This document shows positions 27,372 through 36,646 of a DNA stretch of 64,000 nt, one piece after another. Location: assembly GCA_963837775.1 (NCBI GenBank), contig CAWIOX010000018.1:248001-312000 (forward strand). Direction: 5' to 3'. Position 1 is the stretch's first letter; every line of letters begins with the position of its first letter. Made by a program: the position numbers and the translations under genes. Origin of the DNA: CAWIOX01 sp963837775. GTDB lineage: Bacteria > Pseudomonadota > Gammaproteobacteria > Burkholderiales > Burkholderiaceae_D. The notes under the pieces are model-generated. The model saw nothing but the letters and a program-made list of their open reading frames with translations, had not been told where the DNA came from and ran no database searches.

Positions 27372-27406
27372 ATCAGAATAGTTTAGTGAAAATCAATGAA
27401 CTTTTT

Positions 27407-27425
27407 TTGAGAATCGTTATCTTAA
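27407..27425. promoter_or_regulatory. Fur-box-like operator between hemB and a divergent small RNA
   Basis: TGAGAATCGTTATCT (27408-27422) matches the 7-1-7 Fur consensus TGATAATnATTATCA at 11 of 14 positions. It overlaps a possible -10 TATCTT (27418-27423) reading right and lies just upstream of hemB reading left. Binding by Fur is inferred, not shown. Confidence 0.55.
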
Positions 27426-27429
27426 AGAC

Positions 27430-27539
27430 AGGTAAGCTTGCTTACCTCCCGCTTCTCCTCCCTGAGCGGGTGCCTAATCGGCAAAACGATAAGGCGTTAT
27501 TACCCTGGAGATCATTCCCCTTTCTCCGGGGTTTTTTTT
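27430..27539 (+). ncRNA. Candidate Fur-regulated small RNA with C-rich anti-SD loop
   Basis: About 110 nt with four hairpins in a row and no protein frame. Hairpin 1: GGTAAG (27431-27436) with CTTACC (27441-27446). Hairpin 2: CCCGCT (27448-27453) with AGCGGG (27465-27470), loop TCTCCTCCCTG, which contains CCTCC, complementary to a Shine-Dalgarno AGGAGG. Hairpin 3: CCTAATCG (27473-27480) with CGATAAGG (27487-27494), one mismatch, loop GCAAAA. Hairpin 4 is a strong terminator: CCCTGGAGA (27503-27511) with TCTCCGGGG (27523-27531) and eight Ts. A Fur-box-like site overlaps the predicted -10. This is the architecture of iron-repressed trans-acting RNAs such as RyhB or NrrF, but I see no sequence match to them. 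Confidence 0.6.
27503..27539 (+). terminator. Rho-independent terminator of the candidate small RNA
   Basis: Nine-pair stem (one G-T pair) and eight consecutive Ts (27532-27539) on the plus strand. The only annotated genes nearby, hemB and engB, are on the minus strand, so it implies an unannotated plus-strand transcript. Confidence 0.8.
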
Positions 27540-27607
27540 GTCCTTTATCGCCATGCATGCCGCAGAATGCCCGCCGGCAGCATTCTGCCGGAAATAAATA
27601 CTGCCCA

Positions 27608-27668
27608 GGGTATGCTTGAGCAGCCCAATGAAGATGTGCGGCAAACGCTCCATTTTCGGCAATACTCC
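27608..27668 (-). repeat. Dispersed 65-bp repeat, copy 2
   Basis: GGGTATGCTTGAGCAGCCCAATGAAGATGTGCGG..., ending GGCAATACTCC. It ends 18 nt past the engB stop (engB reads leftward). A separate hairpin CAGAATGC/GCATTCTG (27563-27587) lies beside it. Confidence 0.7.
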
Positions 27669-27685
27669 TCTAATTCTCTAATTAT

Positions 27686-28432
27686 CTATGGCTGCGGGGA
27701 GGCGTCAGCTGCCGGTGCGGCGGCCGCATCGTCTTCTGCCAGACTGTCGACGGCCTGGGTTGCCGCCTCGATATTGAGTCCGCTCAATTCCATGATCTTG
27801 GCGGTGGCTTCTTCCAGCCCGATCCGTTTCAGCGAGGAAAACAGCTGCGCAGTGAACGGAAACGGCTGTCCGCTTTCATCCACATAACTGGCCAGCACCG
27901 TGCGTGTCAGGCGCAGTGCATTGGCCGATTCGTTGCGGTTGAGCTTGTCGGCCTTGGTCAGCAGGCAATGGACTGGCTTGCCGGTGGTGGCGAACCATTC
28001 CAGCATCTGCCGGTCCAGGTCGGTAAACGGACGGCGCGCATCCATGATCAGGATCAGCGCGGCCAGTTGTTCGCGCCGGCGCACATAGTCGCCGAGCAAT
28101 TCCTGCCAGTGCAGTTTGGCCGAGCCGGATACTTCCGCATAGCCGTAGCCGGGCAAGTCCACCAGCAGCGCACGGATTTCCTCGACCACGGTTTCATCCT
28201 TGCGGTGCATCGCGACATGCGCGCCGCCGATCGAGAAATAGTTGATATGCTGGGTGCGGCCGGGAGTCTTGGACGCGAACGCGAGTTTTTTCTGATTGCA
28301 AAGAAGATTGATCGCAGTTGACTTGCCGGCATTGGAGCGGCCGGCAAAAGCGATCTCCGGCACGTGTGTGTCGGGCAGATCACGCAGACGGTTGACCGTG
28401 GTGAAGAAGCGGGCTTGCCAAAGTATAGACAT
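27686..28432 (-). CDS. engB: Ribosome biogenesis GTPase EngB (YsxC/YihA)
   Basis: 248 residues. EngB is a Ras-like GTPase needed for large-subunit assembly and usually essential. G1 AGRSNAGKSTAINLL near residue 31, the G2 region SKTPGRTQHINYF, G3 VDLPGYGYAEV and G4 LTKADKLNR are all present. The C-terminal 25 residues (rich in Ala, Asp and Pro) are an extra low-complexity tail. It is divergent from the cytochrome c4 gene and is followed by a dispersed repeat. Confidence 0.95.
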   Translation of the reverse strand: MSILWQARFFTTVNRLRDLPDTHVPEIAFAGRSNAGKSTAINLLCNQKKLAFASKTPGRTQHINYFSIGGAHVAMHRKDETVVEEIRALLVDLPGYGYAEVSGSAKLHWQELLGDYVRRREQLAALILIMDARRPFTDLDRQMLEWFATTGKPVHCLLTKADKLNRNESANALRLTRTVLASYVDESGQPFPFTAQLFSSLKRIGLEEATAKIMELSGLNIEAATQAVDSLAEDDAAAAPAADASPQP

Positions 28433-28646
28433 AGATTGTGTGGAAAAAATGCAATAAGAGGGGGCGAAAACGCCAGAAAGCTATTGTACAATAAGGGGTT
28501 CTCTATAGTCGTCCTACACAGCCGGGACCTCTGCGCCGTCGCAATAAAAGTCAGAATAAGCACCAAAGCGCGCAGTAGTAGAGTGAATAAAGCAACAAAA
28601 ACCGCCAACAGGGCACATTTTTAATATTAAGTCTCAGGGTGTTTGA

Positions 28647-29321
28647 ATGAACCGTGCGTTATTGCCATTTGTGAAATCCTTGTTCGTCGCGATGTTGGCG
28701 GTGTCCTCCATCGCCAGTTCTGTCGCTGCGGAAGTGAAGCATCCGGAAGCAGTGAAAGCGGCCGATCCGGCCAAAGGCGAAGCCTTGTTCGTCAATGGCG
28801 ACGGCGGGCGCGGCATCCCGGCCTGTGCTTCGTGCCATGGAGCGGCAGGTAACTCCACCATTTCGCAAAATCCGGTGCTGGCAGGGCAGCATGCCGGCTA
28901 CCTGAACAAACAGCTCACCAATTTCACCGGTCCGGAGCGCAATAATCCGGTAATGACCATGTTTGCCAAGCTGATGACGGAAGACGATATGAAAAATGTC
29001 GCCGCCTACCTCAGCAGCCAGGTTGCAAAACCAAATGCGGCCAAGAACAAGGACACGATTGAAGCCGGCAAGAAGATTTACCGTGCCGGCATTGCCGAGA
29101 AAAACGTGCCTGCCTGCGCCGGCTGCCATAGCCCGAACGGCGCCGGTATTCCTGCGCAGTTCCCGCGCATCGCCGGCCAGCATCAGGATTACACCGTAGC
29201 GCAATTGACCAGCTTCCGCACCGGTGCGCGCAAGAACAGCCCGCAAATGGAAGTGATCTCCAAGCGCCTGTCGGATGAAGAAATGAAAGCCGTCGCAGAC
29301 TACGTGGCCGGCCTGAAGTAA
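28647..29321 (+). CDS. Cytochrome c4 (di-heme, periplasmic)
   Basis: 224 residues with a signal peptide (cleavage likely after SSVAA) and two cytochrome c domains. Each has a heme site: PACASCHGAAGN and PACAGCHSPNGAGIP, with distal methionines in NPVMTMFAKLM and SPQMEVISKRL. Cytochromes c4 shuttle electrons in the periplasm to terminal oxidases. The start at 28647 is supported by CAGGGTGTTTGA. Its heme would be attached by the ResB/CcsA pair encoded next. Confidence 0.93.
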   Translation: MNRALLPFVKSLFVAMLAVSSIASSVAAEVKHPEAVKAADPAKGEALFVNGDGGRGIPACASCHGAAGNSTISQNPVLAGQHAGYLNKQLTNFTGPERNNPVMTMFAKLMTEDDMKNVAAYLSSQVAKPNAAKNKDTIEAGKKIYRAGIAEKNVPACAGCHSPNGAGIPAQFPRIAGQHQDYTVAQLTSFRTGARKNSPQMEVISKRLSDEEMKAVADYVAGLK

Positions 29322-29348
29322 TCTCATCAAGAATAAAGATGTACGGAG

Positions 29349-29376
29349 GGGGTGGCCAAGGCCGCCCCTTTTGCTT
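29349..29376 (+). terminator. Terminator after the cytochrome c4 gene
   Basis: GGGGTGGCC (29349-29357) pairs with GGCCGCCCC (29360-29368), followed by TTTTGCTTTTT. Confidence 0.75.
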
Positions 29377-29410
29377 TTTACAGAGCTGATGCCCGAAAGC
29401 ACCTAAGTCC

Positions 29411-31538
29411 ATGAGTACAAGTACTGCCGGATTACAATTGAAAACCAAGCGCCGCTGGCTCGCCGAGATGGTCGAACTGCTGTCATCGATGCGTTTTGCG
29501 ATCAGTTTGCTGACCTTGATTGCGATCGCTTCCATCATCGGTACGGTGTTGAAGCAAAACGAACCGATGCCGAATTATGTGAACCAGTTCGGCCCTTTCT
29601 GGTTCGAGGTGTTCGACAAGCTCAGCCTGTACGGCGTGTATTCCGCCTGGTGGTTCCTGCTGATCATGGCTTTCCTGGTGCTGTCGACCTCGCTCTGTCT
29701 TATCCGCAATACGCCGAAGATGCTGAAGGATATGCGCAGTTGGCGTGAACATGTGCGCGAAGAATCGCTGCGCAATTTTCACCATAAATCCGAATGGGGT
29801 ACGGCTGTGCCGTGCGCGGCACTGGTCGAACGGCTGACGCAGCAGCTTGCCGGGCGCGGTTACCGCAGCAAGGTGGTCGAAAAAGACCATGCGACCCTGA
29901 TTGCCGCCAGGCATGGCGCTGCCAATAAATTGGGCTACATCTTTGCGCATAGCGCAATTGTGATCATCTGCATCGGCGGCCTGCTCGATTCCGATATGCC
30001 GATCCGCTTCCAGCAATGGTTTTTGGGCAAGACGCCTTTTGCCGGCAACGGCGTCATCGCGGATATCCCGGAAAAGCACCGTCTGGGTCTGGGCAATCCG
30101 ACCTTCCGCGGCAATACCATGATTCCGGAAGGCGGCACCAGCAATACCGCCATCATTCCGCAGCAAAATGGGGTATTGATCCAGGATCTGCCATTTTCGA
30201 TACACCTGAAAAAATTCATCATCAACTTCTACTCGACCGGCATGCCCAAGCTGTTCGCCAGTGAAGTCGACGTGATCGATCATGAGACCGGCAAGAGTTT
30301 CGCCGCCACCATCAAGGTCAACGAACCGCTGATCTACAAGGGCCTGGCGCTGTACCAGTCGAGTTTTGAGGACGGCGGCAGCAAGCTGCAGTTGACCGGT
30401 TTCCCGATGACGGGCAATCAGAGTTATCAGTTTCCGATACTCGGCACCATGGGCAGTTCGACGCCGCTGGCGAAAGAATCCGGCACGACGGCAGGCGGCT
30501 ACACGGTGGAATGGACCGGTTTTCGCCCGTTCAACATCGAGAATCTGGCGCAGTCAGGGCAGGATGTGCGTGCGGTCAATCCCAACAAGACCTTCAATCA
30601 GTCGTTCTCGGACGGTCTGGACAAGCGCCTCGGTTCTGCCGGCAAAAACGCCAACAACAAGAACCTGAAAAATGTCGGACCCAGCGTGCAGTACAAATTG
30701 CGCGACAAGACCGGGCAGGCGCGTGAATTCCACAACTACATGCAACCGATGCAACTCGATGGCAGCACGGTGTTTCTGGCCGGGATGCGTAACTCGCCGA
30801 GCGACGCTTTCAGTTATTTGCGGATCCCGGCAGACGATGACAACACGGTGCAGGAATGGATGCGCTTGCGGGCGGCCATCATGAATCCGGTCTTGCGTGA
30901 AAAGGCGGCGCAACGCTATGCGCTGCGCGCGATGCCTGATTCGAACGGCGTTCCGCCTGATTTGCGTACGCAATTGCAGGATTCGGCGGCGAGAAGTCTG
31001 GCAGTGTTCGCCGGCGAGGGCAAGGAAGCCGGCTATATCGCGGTGTCCAAATTTCTCGACAAGGTGCCAGCAGCCGAGCAGGAAAAAGCGGCGGATATTT
31101 TCATGAAGATTCTGAACGGCAGCTTGTGGGATTTATGGCAGGTTGCACGTGAACAAGACGGGCAGAAGCCGATTACGGCAGATGAAAAACACGCACGTTT
31201 CCTGCAACTGAGCACCAATGCGATTTCGGATGCTTTCTTTTACGGCGCACCGGTGTATCTGCAACTGAAAGCGTTCGAAGAGATCAAAGCCTCGGTGCTG
31301 CAGGTGACGCGCTCACCGGGCCAGAAAATCGTGTACTTCGGCTGCCTGTTGCTGACGCTGGGCGTATTCGCTATGTTTTATATCCGCGAACGCCGGGTCT
31401 GGATCTGGGTCAAGACCAAGCGGAAATGGCTCGCATGCATTGATGGCGATGAGTTCGCAGCGCAAGACCCTCGATTTCGAGAGCGAATTCAGAACGCTGA
31501 AGCAGGAGTTGTTGCAGGAAGGCGTGTCGCTGCAGTGA
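29411..31538 (+). CDS. resB: Cytochrome c biogenesis protein ResB/Ccs1 (frameshift at the C-terminus)
   Basis: About 710 residues. ResB (Ccs1) works with CcsA in System II to move and attach heme to apocytochromes on the periplasmic side. Membrane segments lie near residues 28-50, 75-97, 165-183 and 640-660, with a large periplasmic domain between the last two. In the as-read frame the end differs from the family: the expected tail SSQRKTLDFESEFRTLKQEL is in another frame starting near 31446 and ends at TGA 31536-31538. Indels near 31410-31445 would restore it; probably sequence error. It is followed by ccsA. Confidence 0.88.
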
Positions 31539-31622
31539 TGCACGGATAGGGTTAGACTTCAGGAAGAATTCACACTAGCACCCGTTGCGCCGGCATGATC
31601 CGGCGCAACAATGGAGAACATG

Positions 31623-32774
31623 ATGGAATTGACGCAACAAGCACGATATTCGCCGCCTGACGGCTTCTTCAAGCGACTGACTGCGATTGACTGGCTGTAT
31701 GCGCTAGCACTGGTCGCTGCCTCGTTGTTCGCGCTGAACAAATTCGGCGCGTATATGGATTACTACGAGAAATCGATACTGGTGCTGGCTGCACCGACTT
31801 TCGCCTGGCTCGGCTGGCACTGGAAGCCGGTGCGCTGGCTGATGGCGCTGATTGCGATATTGGCGTTATCGGCGATCGCACTGTACGGCAGCGCGCTCGA
31901 CATGGCGAACCAGAAATTCATGCTCAAATACCTGCTGTCGAGCCAGTCCGCGATCCTGTGGATGGGGGCGCTGTTTTTTCTGTCCACCGTATTCTATTGG
32001 GGTGGCCTGATTGCCCGTTCGCCATTCGGTTCTTCGGTCGGCTCCACCCTGTGCTGGTCGGCCGTGGTCATGGGCTTCACCGGCATGATGGTGCGCTGGT
32101 ACGAGTCCTACCTGATCGGCGCCGATATCGGGCATATTCCGATTTCGAATCTGTATGAAGTGTTCATCCTGTTCAGTCTGATCACCGCGCTGTTCTATTT
32201 GTATTACGAACAGCGTTATGCGACACGCCAGTTGGGCGCGTTTGTGCTGCTGGTCATTTCGGCCGCAGTCGGCTTCCTGCTCTGGTACACGGTGACTCGC
32301 GATGCGGCCGACATTCAGCCGCTGGTGCCGGCGCTGCAAAGCTGGTGGATGAAGATTCATGTGCCGGCCAATTTCATCGGTTACGGCACCTTTGCGCTGG
32401 CCGCGATGGTGGCGCTGGCATATCTGCTGAAGTCGAAAGGCATCCTGGTCGATCGCCTGCCGTCGCTGGAAGTGCTGGATGACGTGATGTACAAGGCGAT
32501 TTCGGTCGGTTTCGCGTTTTTCACCATCGCCACCATCCTGGGCGCACTGTGGGCGGCGGAAGCCTGGGGCGGCTACTGGTCGTGGGACCCGAAAGAAACC
32601 TGGGCGCTGATCGTCTGGCTCAACTACGCAGCCTGGCTGCACATGCGTCTGATGAAGGGCTTGCGCGGGCAGGTCTCCGCCTGGTGGGCGCTGACCGGCT
32701 TGCTGGTCACCACATTCGCCTTCCTGGGGGTCAACATGTTCCTGTCCGGCCTGCATTCTTACGGCGCGCTGTAA
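31623..32774 (+). CDS. ccsA: Cytochrome c biogenesis protein CcsA/ResC
   Basis: 383 residues with at least eight membrane helices. CcsA is the heme-handling partner of ResB. The tryptophan-rich WWD motif WGGYWSWDPKETWALIVW lies near residue 300, and conserved external histidines flank it (MVRWYESYLIGADIGHIPIS has one; KIHVPANFIGYGTF another). Possible starts are ATG at 31611, 31620 and 31623; GGAG at 31613-31616 best serves 31623. No frame problems. Confidence 0.93.
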   Translation: MELTQQARYSPPDGFFKRLTAIDWLYALALVAASLFALNKFGAYMDYYEKSILVLAAPTFAWLGWHWKPVRWLMALIAILALSAIALYGSALDMANQKFMLKYLLSSQSAILWMGALFFLSTVFYWGGLIARSPFGSSVGSTLCWSAVVMGFTGMMVRWYESYLIGADIGHIPISNLYEVFILFSLITALFYLYYEQRYATRQLGAFVLLVISAAVGFLLWYTVTRDAADIQPLVPALQSWWMKIHVPANFIGYGTFALAAMVALAYLLKSKGILVDRLPSLEVLDDVMYKAISVGFAFFTIATILGALWAAEAWGGYWSWDPKETWALIVWLNYAAWLHMRLMKGLRGQVSAWWALTGLLVTTFAFLGVNMFLSGLHSYGAL

Positions 32775-32824
32775 ATAAACCGTCGCGGATGGAATAAGCC
32801 GCTGGTCCTGACTATGATTGTAGG

Positions 32825-32849
32825 GTGCGCTGCATAATTTGCAGCGCAC
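32825..32849. repeat. Perfect 10-bp inverted repeat upstream of the COG4315-type gene
   Basis: GTGCGCTGCA (32825-32834) and TGCAGCGCAC (32840-32849) are exact reverse complements around TAATT. Without a T-run it could be a terminator-like stem for ccsA or an operator for the next gene. Confidence 0.6.
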
Positions 32850-32877
32850 TTGATCAACCCGTTTGGAGAGGACCACC

Positions 32878-33261
32878 ATGAAAAACATTCGTTCTGTAAG
32901 CACCGTTCTCGTGGCAGCAATTGTGGCCGGATACGCCGGCCTGGCATCGGCGCAGATGCCGGTCAAGATGGCCGGCGGCATGCTGACCAACGCCGCCGGC
33001 ATGACGCTGTATACCTTTGACAAAGATATGGCCGGCGCCGGCAATAGCGCCTGCAGTGGCCCCTGTGCCGCCAACTGGCCGCCATTGATGGCGCAAGGCA
33101 GTGATCAGGCCAGTGGCGACTACAGCATCGTGGCACGGGAGGACGGCACGAAGCAGTGGGCATTCAAGGGCAAGCCGCTGTACCAGTGGAGCAAAGACCA
33201 GAAGCCCGGTGACAAGAACGGGGATGGTTTCAACAATATGTGGCATGTCGCCAAGCCATAA
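32878..33261 (+). CDS. Secreted Yx(F/W/Y)xxD-repeat protein (COG4315 family)
   Basis: 127 residues with a signal peptide ending at GLASAQ. The mature part has TLYTFDKDMAGAGNSACSGP and PLYQWSKDQKPGDKNGDGF, the duplicated motif of a family annotated as predicted lipoproteins of unknown function; a Cys pair (SACSGPCAANWPP) is conserved in it. Here there is no lipobox, so it is probably periplasmic. The ATG at 32878 follows GGAGAGGA. A long inverted repeat lies upstream. The function is not known. Confidence 0.85.
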   Translation: MKNIRSVSTVLVAAIVAGYAGLASAQMPVKMAGGMLTNAAGMTLYTFDKDMAGAGNSACSGPCAANWPPLMAQGSDQASGDYSIVAREDGTKQWAFKGKPLYQWSKDQKPGDKNGDGFNNMWHVAKP

Positions 33262-33498
33262 TCCTGCAAGTATCCGCGGCAGTTGAGCATTCATTGGCCA
33301 GGATGACTGGCGGACTGACCATATCGTACGCTTTCCCGTCGGCACCCTTGCATACTCCGGGGTGCGGATGCAGCGTAATCCTGCGCCCCTGGCTGACTGC
33401 CATTTTCAGATTTTATTTTCCGCTGTAAGGTTTCATGTCCGGCGCCAGACCAATGCGCATCATCATCAAAACCATCATCGGTAAACACTGGAGCGAGC

Positions 33499-34477
33499 AT
33501 GTTGATCAAACGCAGCCCGAATGGCCTGGAACTTCCTTACCCATCCGAAATCACCCCGCGCGCAATTTTTGAGTCGCGCCGCAGTTTCATCAAGCAACTC
33601 GCAGTCGGATCAATCGCCGGCGGGGCGTTGGTCGAGATGGCAGCGCGCGAGGCATTCGCGCAGAACGCCGCGCAGAAACTGGCCGCCAAGGCGAACCCGG
33701 CCTATGTCGTGATGGACAAGCCGACGCCCTACAAGGATGCCACCAGCTACAATAATTTCTATGAATTCGGTACCGACAAGTCGGACCCGGCGCATGCTGC
33801 CGGCAGCCTGAAAACCCGCCCCTGGACGGTATCGATCGAAGGCGAGGTCAAGAAGCCGATCACGCTCGATATCGACAGCCTGCTGAAGCTGGCGCCGCTG
33901 GAAGAGCGCCTGTACCGCTTGCGCTGCGTCGAGGGCTGGTCGATGGTGATTCCGTGGGTCGGCTACTCGCTTGTCGGCGCTGATCAAGAAAGTCGAGCCG
34001 ACCGGCAACGCCAAATTCATCGAATTCGTCACGCTGGCCGACAAGAAGCAGATGCCGGGCCTGCGCAGCCCGGTGCTGGAGTGGCCGTATGTCGAAGGGT
34101 TGCGGCTGGACGAGGCGAATCATCCGCTGGCCTTGCTGACTTTCGGCATGTACGGCGAGGTATTGCCGAACCAGAACGGGGCGCCGGTGCGTATCGTGCT
34201 GCCATGGAAATACGGTTTCAAATCGGCCAAATCGATCGTCAAGATCCGCTTCACCAGAGAGCAGCCGCGCACCGCGTGGAACCTCACTGCACCGCAGGAA
34301 TACGGTTTTTACTCGAACGTGAACCCGAATGTCGATCATCCGCGCTGGTCGCAGTCCAGCGAGCGGCGCATCGGCGAAGACGGTTTCTTCACCAAGAAAC
34401 GCAAGACGCTGATGTTCAACGGCTACGACGATGTCGCGTCGCTGTACAGCGGCATGGACCTGAAGAAATTTTTCTGA
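33499..34477 (+). CDS. msrP: Methionine sulfoxide reductase catalytic subunit MsrP (one frameshift)
   Basis: MsrP is a periplasmic molybdopterin enzyme that reduces methionine sulfoxide in envelope proteins, using electrons from MsrQ. A twin-arginine signal (SRRSFIKQLAVGSIAGG) opens the protein and the Mo-ligand cysteine is in YRLRCVEGWSMVIPW. The frame breaks after WVGYSL: one extra T at 33971-33972 (CTCGC-TT-GTCGG) displaces SALIKKVEPTGNAKFIEFVT. Corrected length is 325, normal for the family, ending SLYSGMDLKKFF. GGAGCGAGC precedes the ATG. Confidence 0.9.
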
Positions 34478-34486
34478 GCTGACATC

Positions 34487-35131
34487 ATGTTATTCAATCC
34501 GACCCCCAGACAATTCAAGCGGCTCAAGGCAGCGCTGTTCATCGCAGCCCTGCTGCCTTTCCTGCGGCTGGCCTTGTTCACCTTGACCGATCGCCTGGGC
34601 GCCAATCCGATCGAGTTCATCACGCGCAATAGCGGCGACTGGACGCTGTACTTCCTGTGCTTCACGCTGGCGGTGACGCCGCTGCGCCGTCTGAGCGGAT
34701 GGAACTGGCTGATCAAGCTGCGCCGCATGCTGGGCTTGTATGTGTTCTTTTATGTAGCGCTGCATTTCATGACCTTCCTGTGGTTCGACCATTTTTTCGA
34801 TGTCGCTGAAATGTGGAAGGATGTGGTCAAGCGGCCCTTCATCACCGTCGGTTTTACCGCCTTCGTACTGCTGTTGCCGCTGGCCGTGACCAGCACCAAC
34901 GGCATGGTGCGCCGCCTAGGCGGCAAGCGCTGGCAGTGGCTGCATCGGCTGATCTATCTGATTGCGCCGCTGGCCATCGTGCATTTCTGGTGGATGAAGG
35001 CCGGCAAGCATGATTTCGCCCAGCCGCTGCTGATGGGAGCCATCGTCGCGCTGCTGTTGCTATCACGCGTATTCTGGAACTGGCGGCAAGTACGCAACAT
35101 GGGCCAGAACAGCAAAACGGTGGCGGCCTGA
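34487..35131 (+). CDS. msrQ: Heme-binding membrane subunit MsrQ
   Basis: 214 residues with six hydrophobic segments. MsrQ is a b-type cytochrome that passes electrons from the quinone pool or flavin reductase to MsrP. Conserved histidines are in VALHFMTFLWFDHF, WQWLHRLIYLI and LAIVHFWWMKAGK. It starts ten bases after msrP, so the pair is an operon. Intact. Confidence 0.92.
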   Translation: MLFNPTPRQFKRLKAALFIAALLPFLRLALFTLTDRLGANPIEFITRNSGDWTLYFLCFTLAVTPLRRLSGWNWLIKLRRMLGLYVFFYVALHFMTFLWFDHFFDVAEMWKDVVKRPFITVGFTAFVLLLPLAVTSTNGMVRRLGGKRWQWLHRLIYLIAPLAIVHFWWMKAGKHDFAQPLLMGAIVALLLLSRVFWNWRQVRNMGQNSKTVAA

Positions 35132-35265
35132 TGCGATGCCGGTGTTGCTGGCTGCTGGTGATCATGCAGGAAGGCCCGCGCATTATCGCGGCTGCTGGCG
35201 CAATGGTTTGCATCATGCACAGGCGGCCCCGATTGCCTCAAGGTCTGCTTAAAAAATGAAAAATA

Positions 35266-35340
35266 GGGGAGTATGTAAGAAAAACACCTTATCGCCGCAC
35301 GGAAAATAAGGTGTAAATAAAATACAGCGTGGAGTATATT
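35266..35340 (+). repeat. Divergent member of the dispersed repeat, copy 3
   Basis: GGGGAGTATGTAAGAAAAAC at the left and AATACAGCGTGGAGT at the right resemble the family ends, and CGCCGCACGG is shared, but the centre is a separate perfect stem ACACCTTAT/ATAAGGTGT. It ends about 30 nt past the lysA stop. Confidence 0.45.
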
Positions 35341-35371
35341 TTTTGTGCCGGGAGCGATCCCGGCCGCGGAA

Positions 35372-36640
35372 TCAGGCTGGCACCGACTCCAGCGCGAACA
35401 GGTCGCTCGCCAGTTCGCGCTTGCGGATCAGATGCACCTGCGCGCCATCGACCAGCACTTCTGCGGCGCGGCCGCGGGTGTTGTAGTTGGAGGCCATCGT
35501 CATGCCGTAAGCGCCGGCCGACATGATGGCCAGCAGATCGCCCGGTTCCAGCGCCAGCTCGCGGCTGCGCGCCAGCCAGTCGCCGGACTCGCAGATCGGC
35601 CCGACCACGTCGTAAGTCTGCGCCTGTTGAGCGCGCGGCAGCACTGCTTGTACGCCATGCCAGGCTTCATACATGGCCGGACGCATCAGATCGTTCATCG
35701 CCGCATCGACCACCGCAAAATTCTTGGTCTCGCCATGTTTCAGGAACAGGGTTTGGGTCAGCAGTACGCCGGCGTTGCCGACGATCGAGCGGCCCGGTTC
35801 GAACAAGACCTTGATCGGGGTTCCGTCATGTTTTTCAGCACGCCAGGCATCGATGCGGGCGAACAGCCGTGCCAGGTAGGCGCCGACCGCGACCGGTTGT
35901 TCGTCATCGTAGGTAATGCCGATGCCGCCGCCGATGTCGAGGTGATGCAGCACGATGCCTTCCGCCGCCAGCGTGTCGATCAGCTCGATCACCTTGTCCA
36001 GCGCTTCCAGCAACGGCGCATCGTCCAGCAGTTGCGAGCCGATGTGGCAGTCGATGCCGACCACTGCCAAGTGCGGCAATGCGGCCGCCGTGCGGTAGGT
36101 CGCCAGCGCATCATCGAAGGCGACGCCGAATTTGTTGTCTTTCAGTCCGGTCGAGATGTACGGGTGGGTATTGGCATCGACGTTCGGGTTGACGCGCAGG
36201 CTGACCGGCGCAATCTTGCCCATCTCGCCGGCGACTTCATTGAGCTGATGCAACTCGGGAATCGATTCGACGTTGAAGCACAGGATGCCGTGCTGCAGCG
36301 CCAGGCGCATCTCGTCGCGCGACTTGCCGACGCCGGAGAACAGGCATTTGCCGGTATCGCCGCCAGCCGCGATCACGCGCTGCAATTCGCCGCCCGACAC
36401 CAGGTCAAATCCGGCGCCTTGCTTGGCCAGCAAATTCAGGATCGCGAGATTCGAATTGGCCTTCACTGCATAGCAGACCAGTGCATCACGGCCGCTGCAG
36501 GCATCGGCGTAGGCGGAAAAGCTTTGCACCAGCGCAGCCTTGGAATAGACATAGGTCGGCGTGCCGAATTGCTCGGCGATGCTGCTCAATGGCGTATGTT
36601 CGGCGCACAAGGCGCCATCTTGATAGGAGAAATGCGACAT
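35372..36640 (-). CDS. lysA: Diaminopimelate decarboxylase
   Basis: 422 residues, PLP enzyme of fold type III. It decarboxylates meso-diaminopimelate to lysine, the last step of lysine synthesis. The PLP lysine is in VCYAVKANSNLAIL, the phosphate-binding glycines in HLDIGGGIGITY, the catalytic cysteine in VVGPICESGDWLA and the conserved EPGRSIVGNAG is present. lptM lies six bases upstream, a common arrangement in proteobacteria. Confidence 0.96.
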   Translation of the reverse strand: MSHFSYQDGALCAEHTPLSSIAEQFGTPTYVYSKAALVQSFSAYADACSGRDALVCYAVKANSNLAILNLLAKQGAGFDLVSGGELQRVIAAGGDTGKCLFSGVGKSRDEMRLALQHGILCFNVESIPELHQLNEVAGEMGKIAPVSLRVNPNVDANTHPYISTGLKDNKFGVAFDDALATYRTAAALPHLAVVGIDCHIGSQLLDDAPLLEALDKVIELIDTLAAEGIVLHHLDIGGGIGITYDDEQPVAVGAYLARLFARIDAWRAEKHDGTPIKVLFEPGRSIVGNAGVLLTQTLFLKHGETKNFAVVDAAMNDLMRPAMYEAWHGVQAVLPRAQQAQTYDVVGPICESGDWLARSRELALEPGDLLAIMSAGAYGMTMASNYNTRGRAAEVLVDGAQVHLIRKRELASDLFALESVPA

Positions 36641-36646
36641 GGAAAC

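Noticed and set aside
27548..27590. Second terminator or small RNA at CAGAATGC/GCATTCTG
   Set aside because: The hairpin is clear but has no T-run and no promoter; it may just be part of the repeat-rich spacer.
33262..33498. Possible gene in the 237-bp gap before msrP
   Set aside because: Only short frames with no ribosome site or familiar motif.
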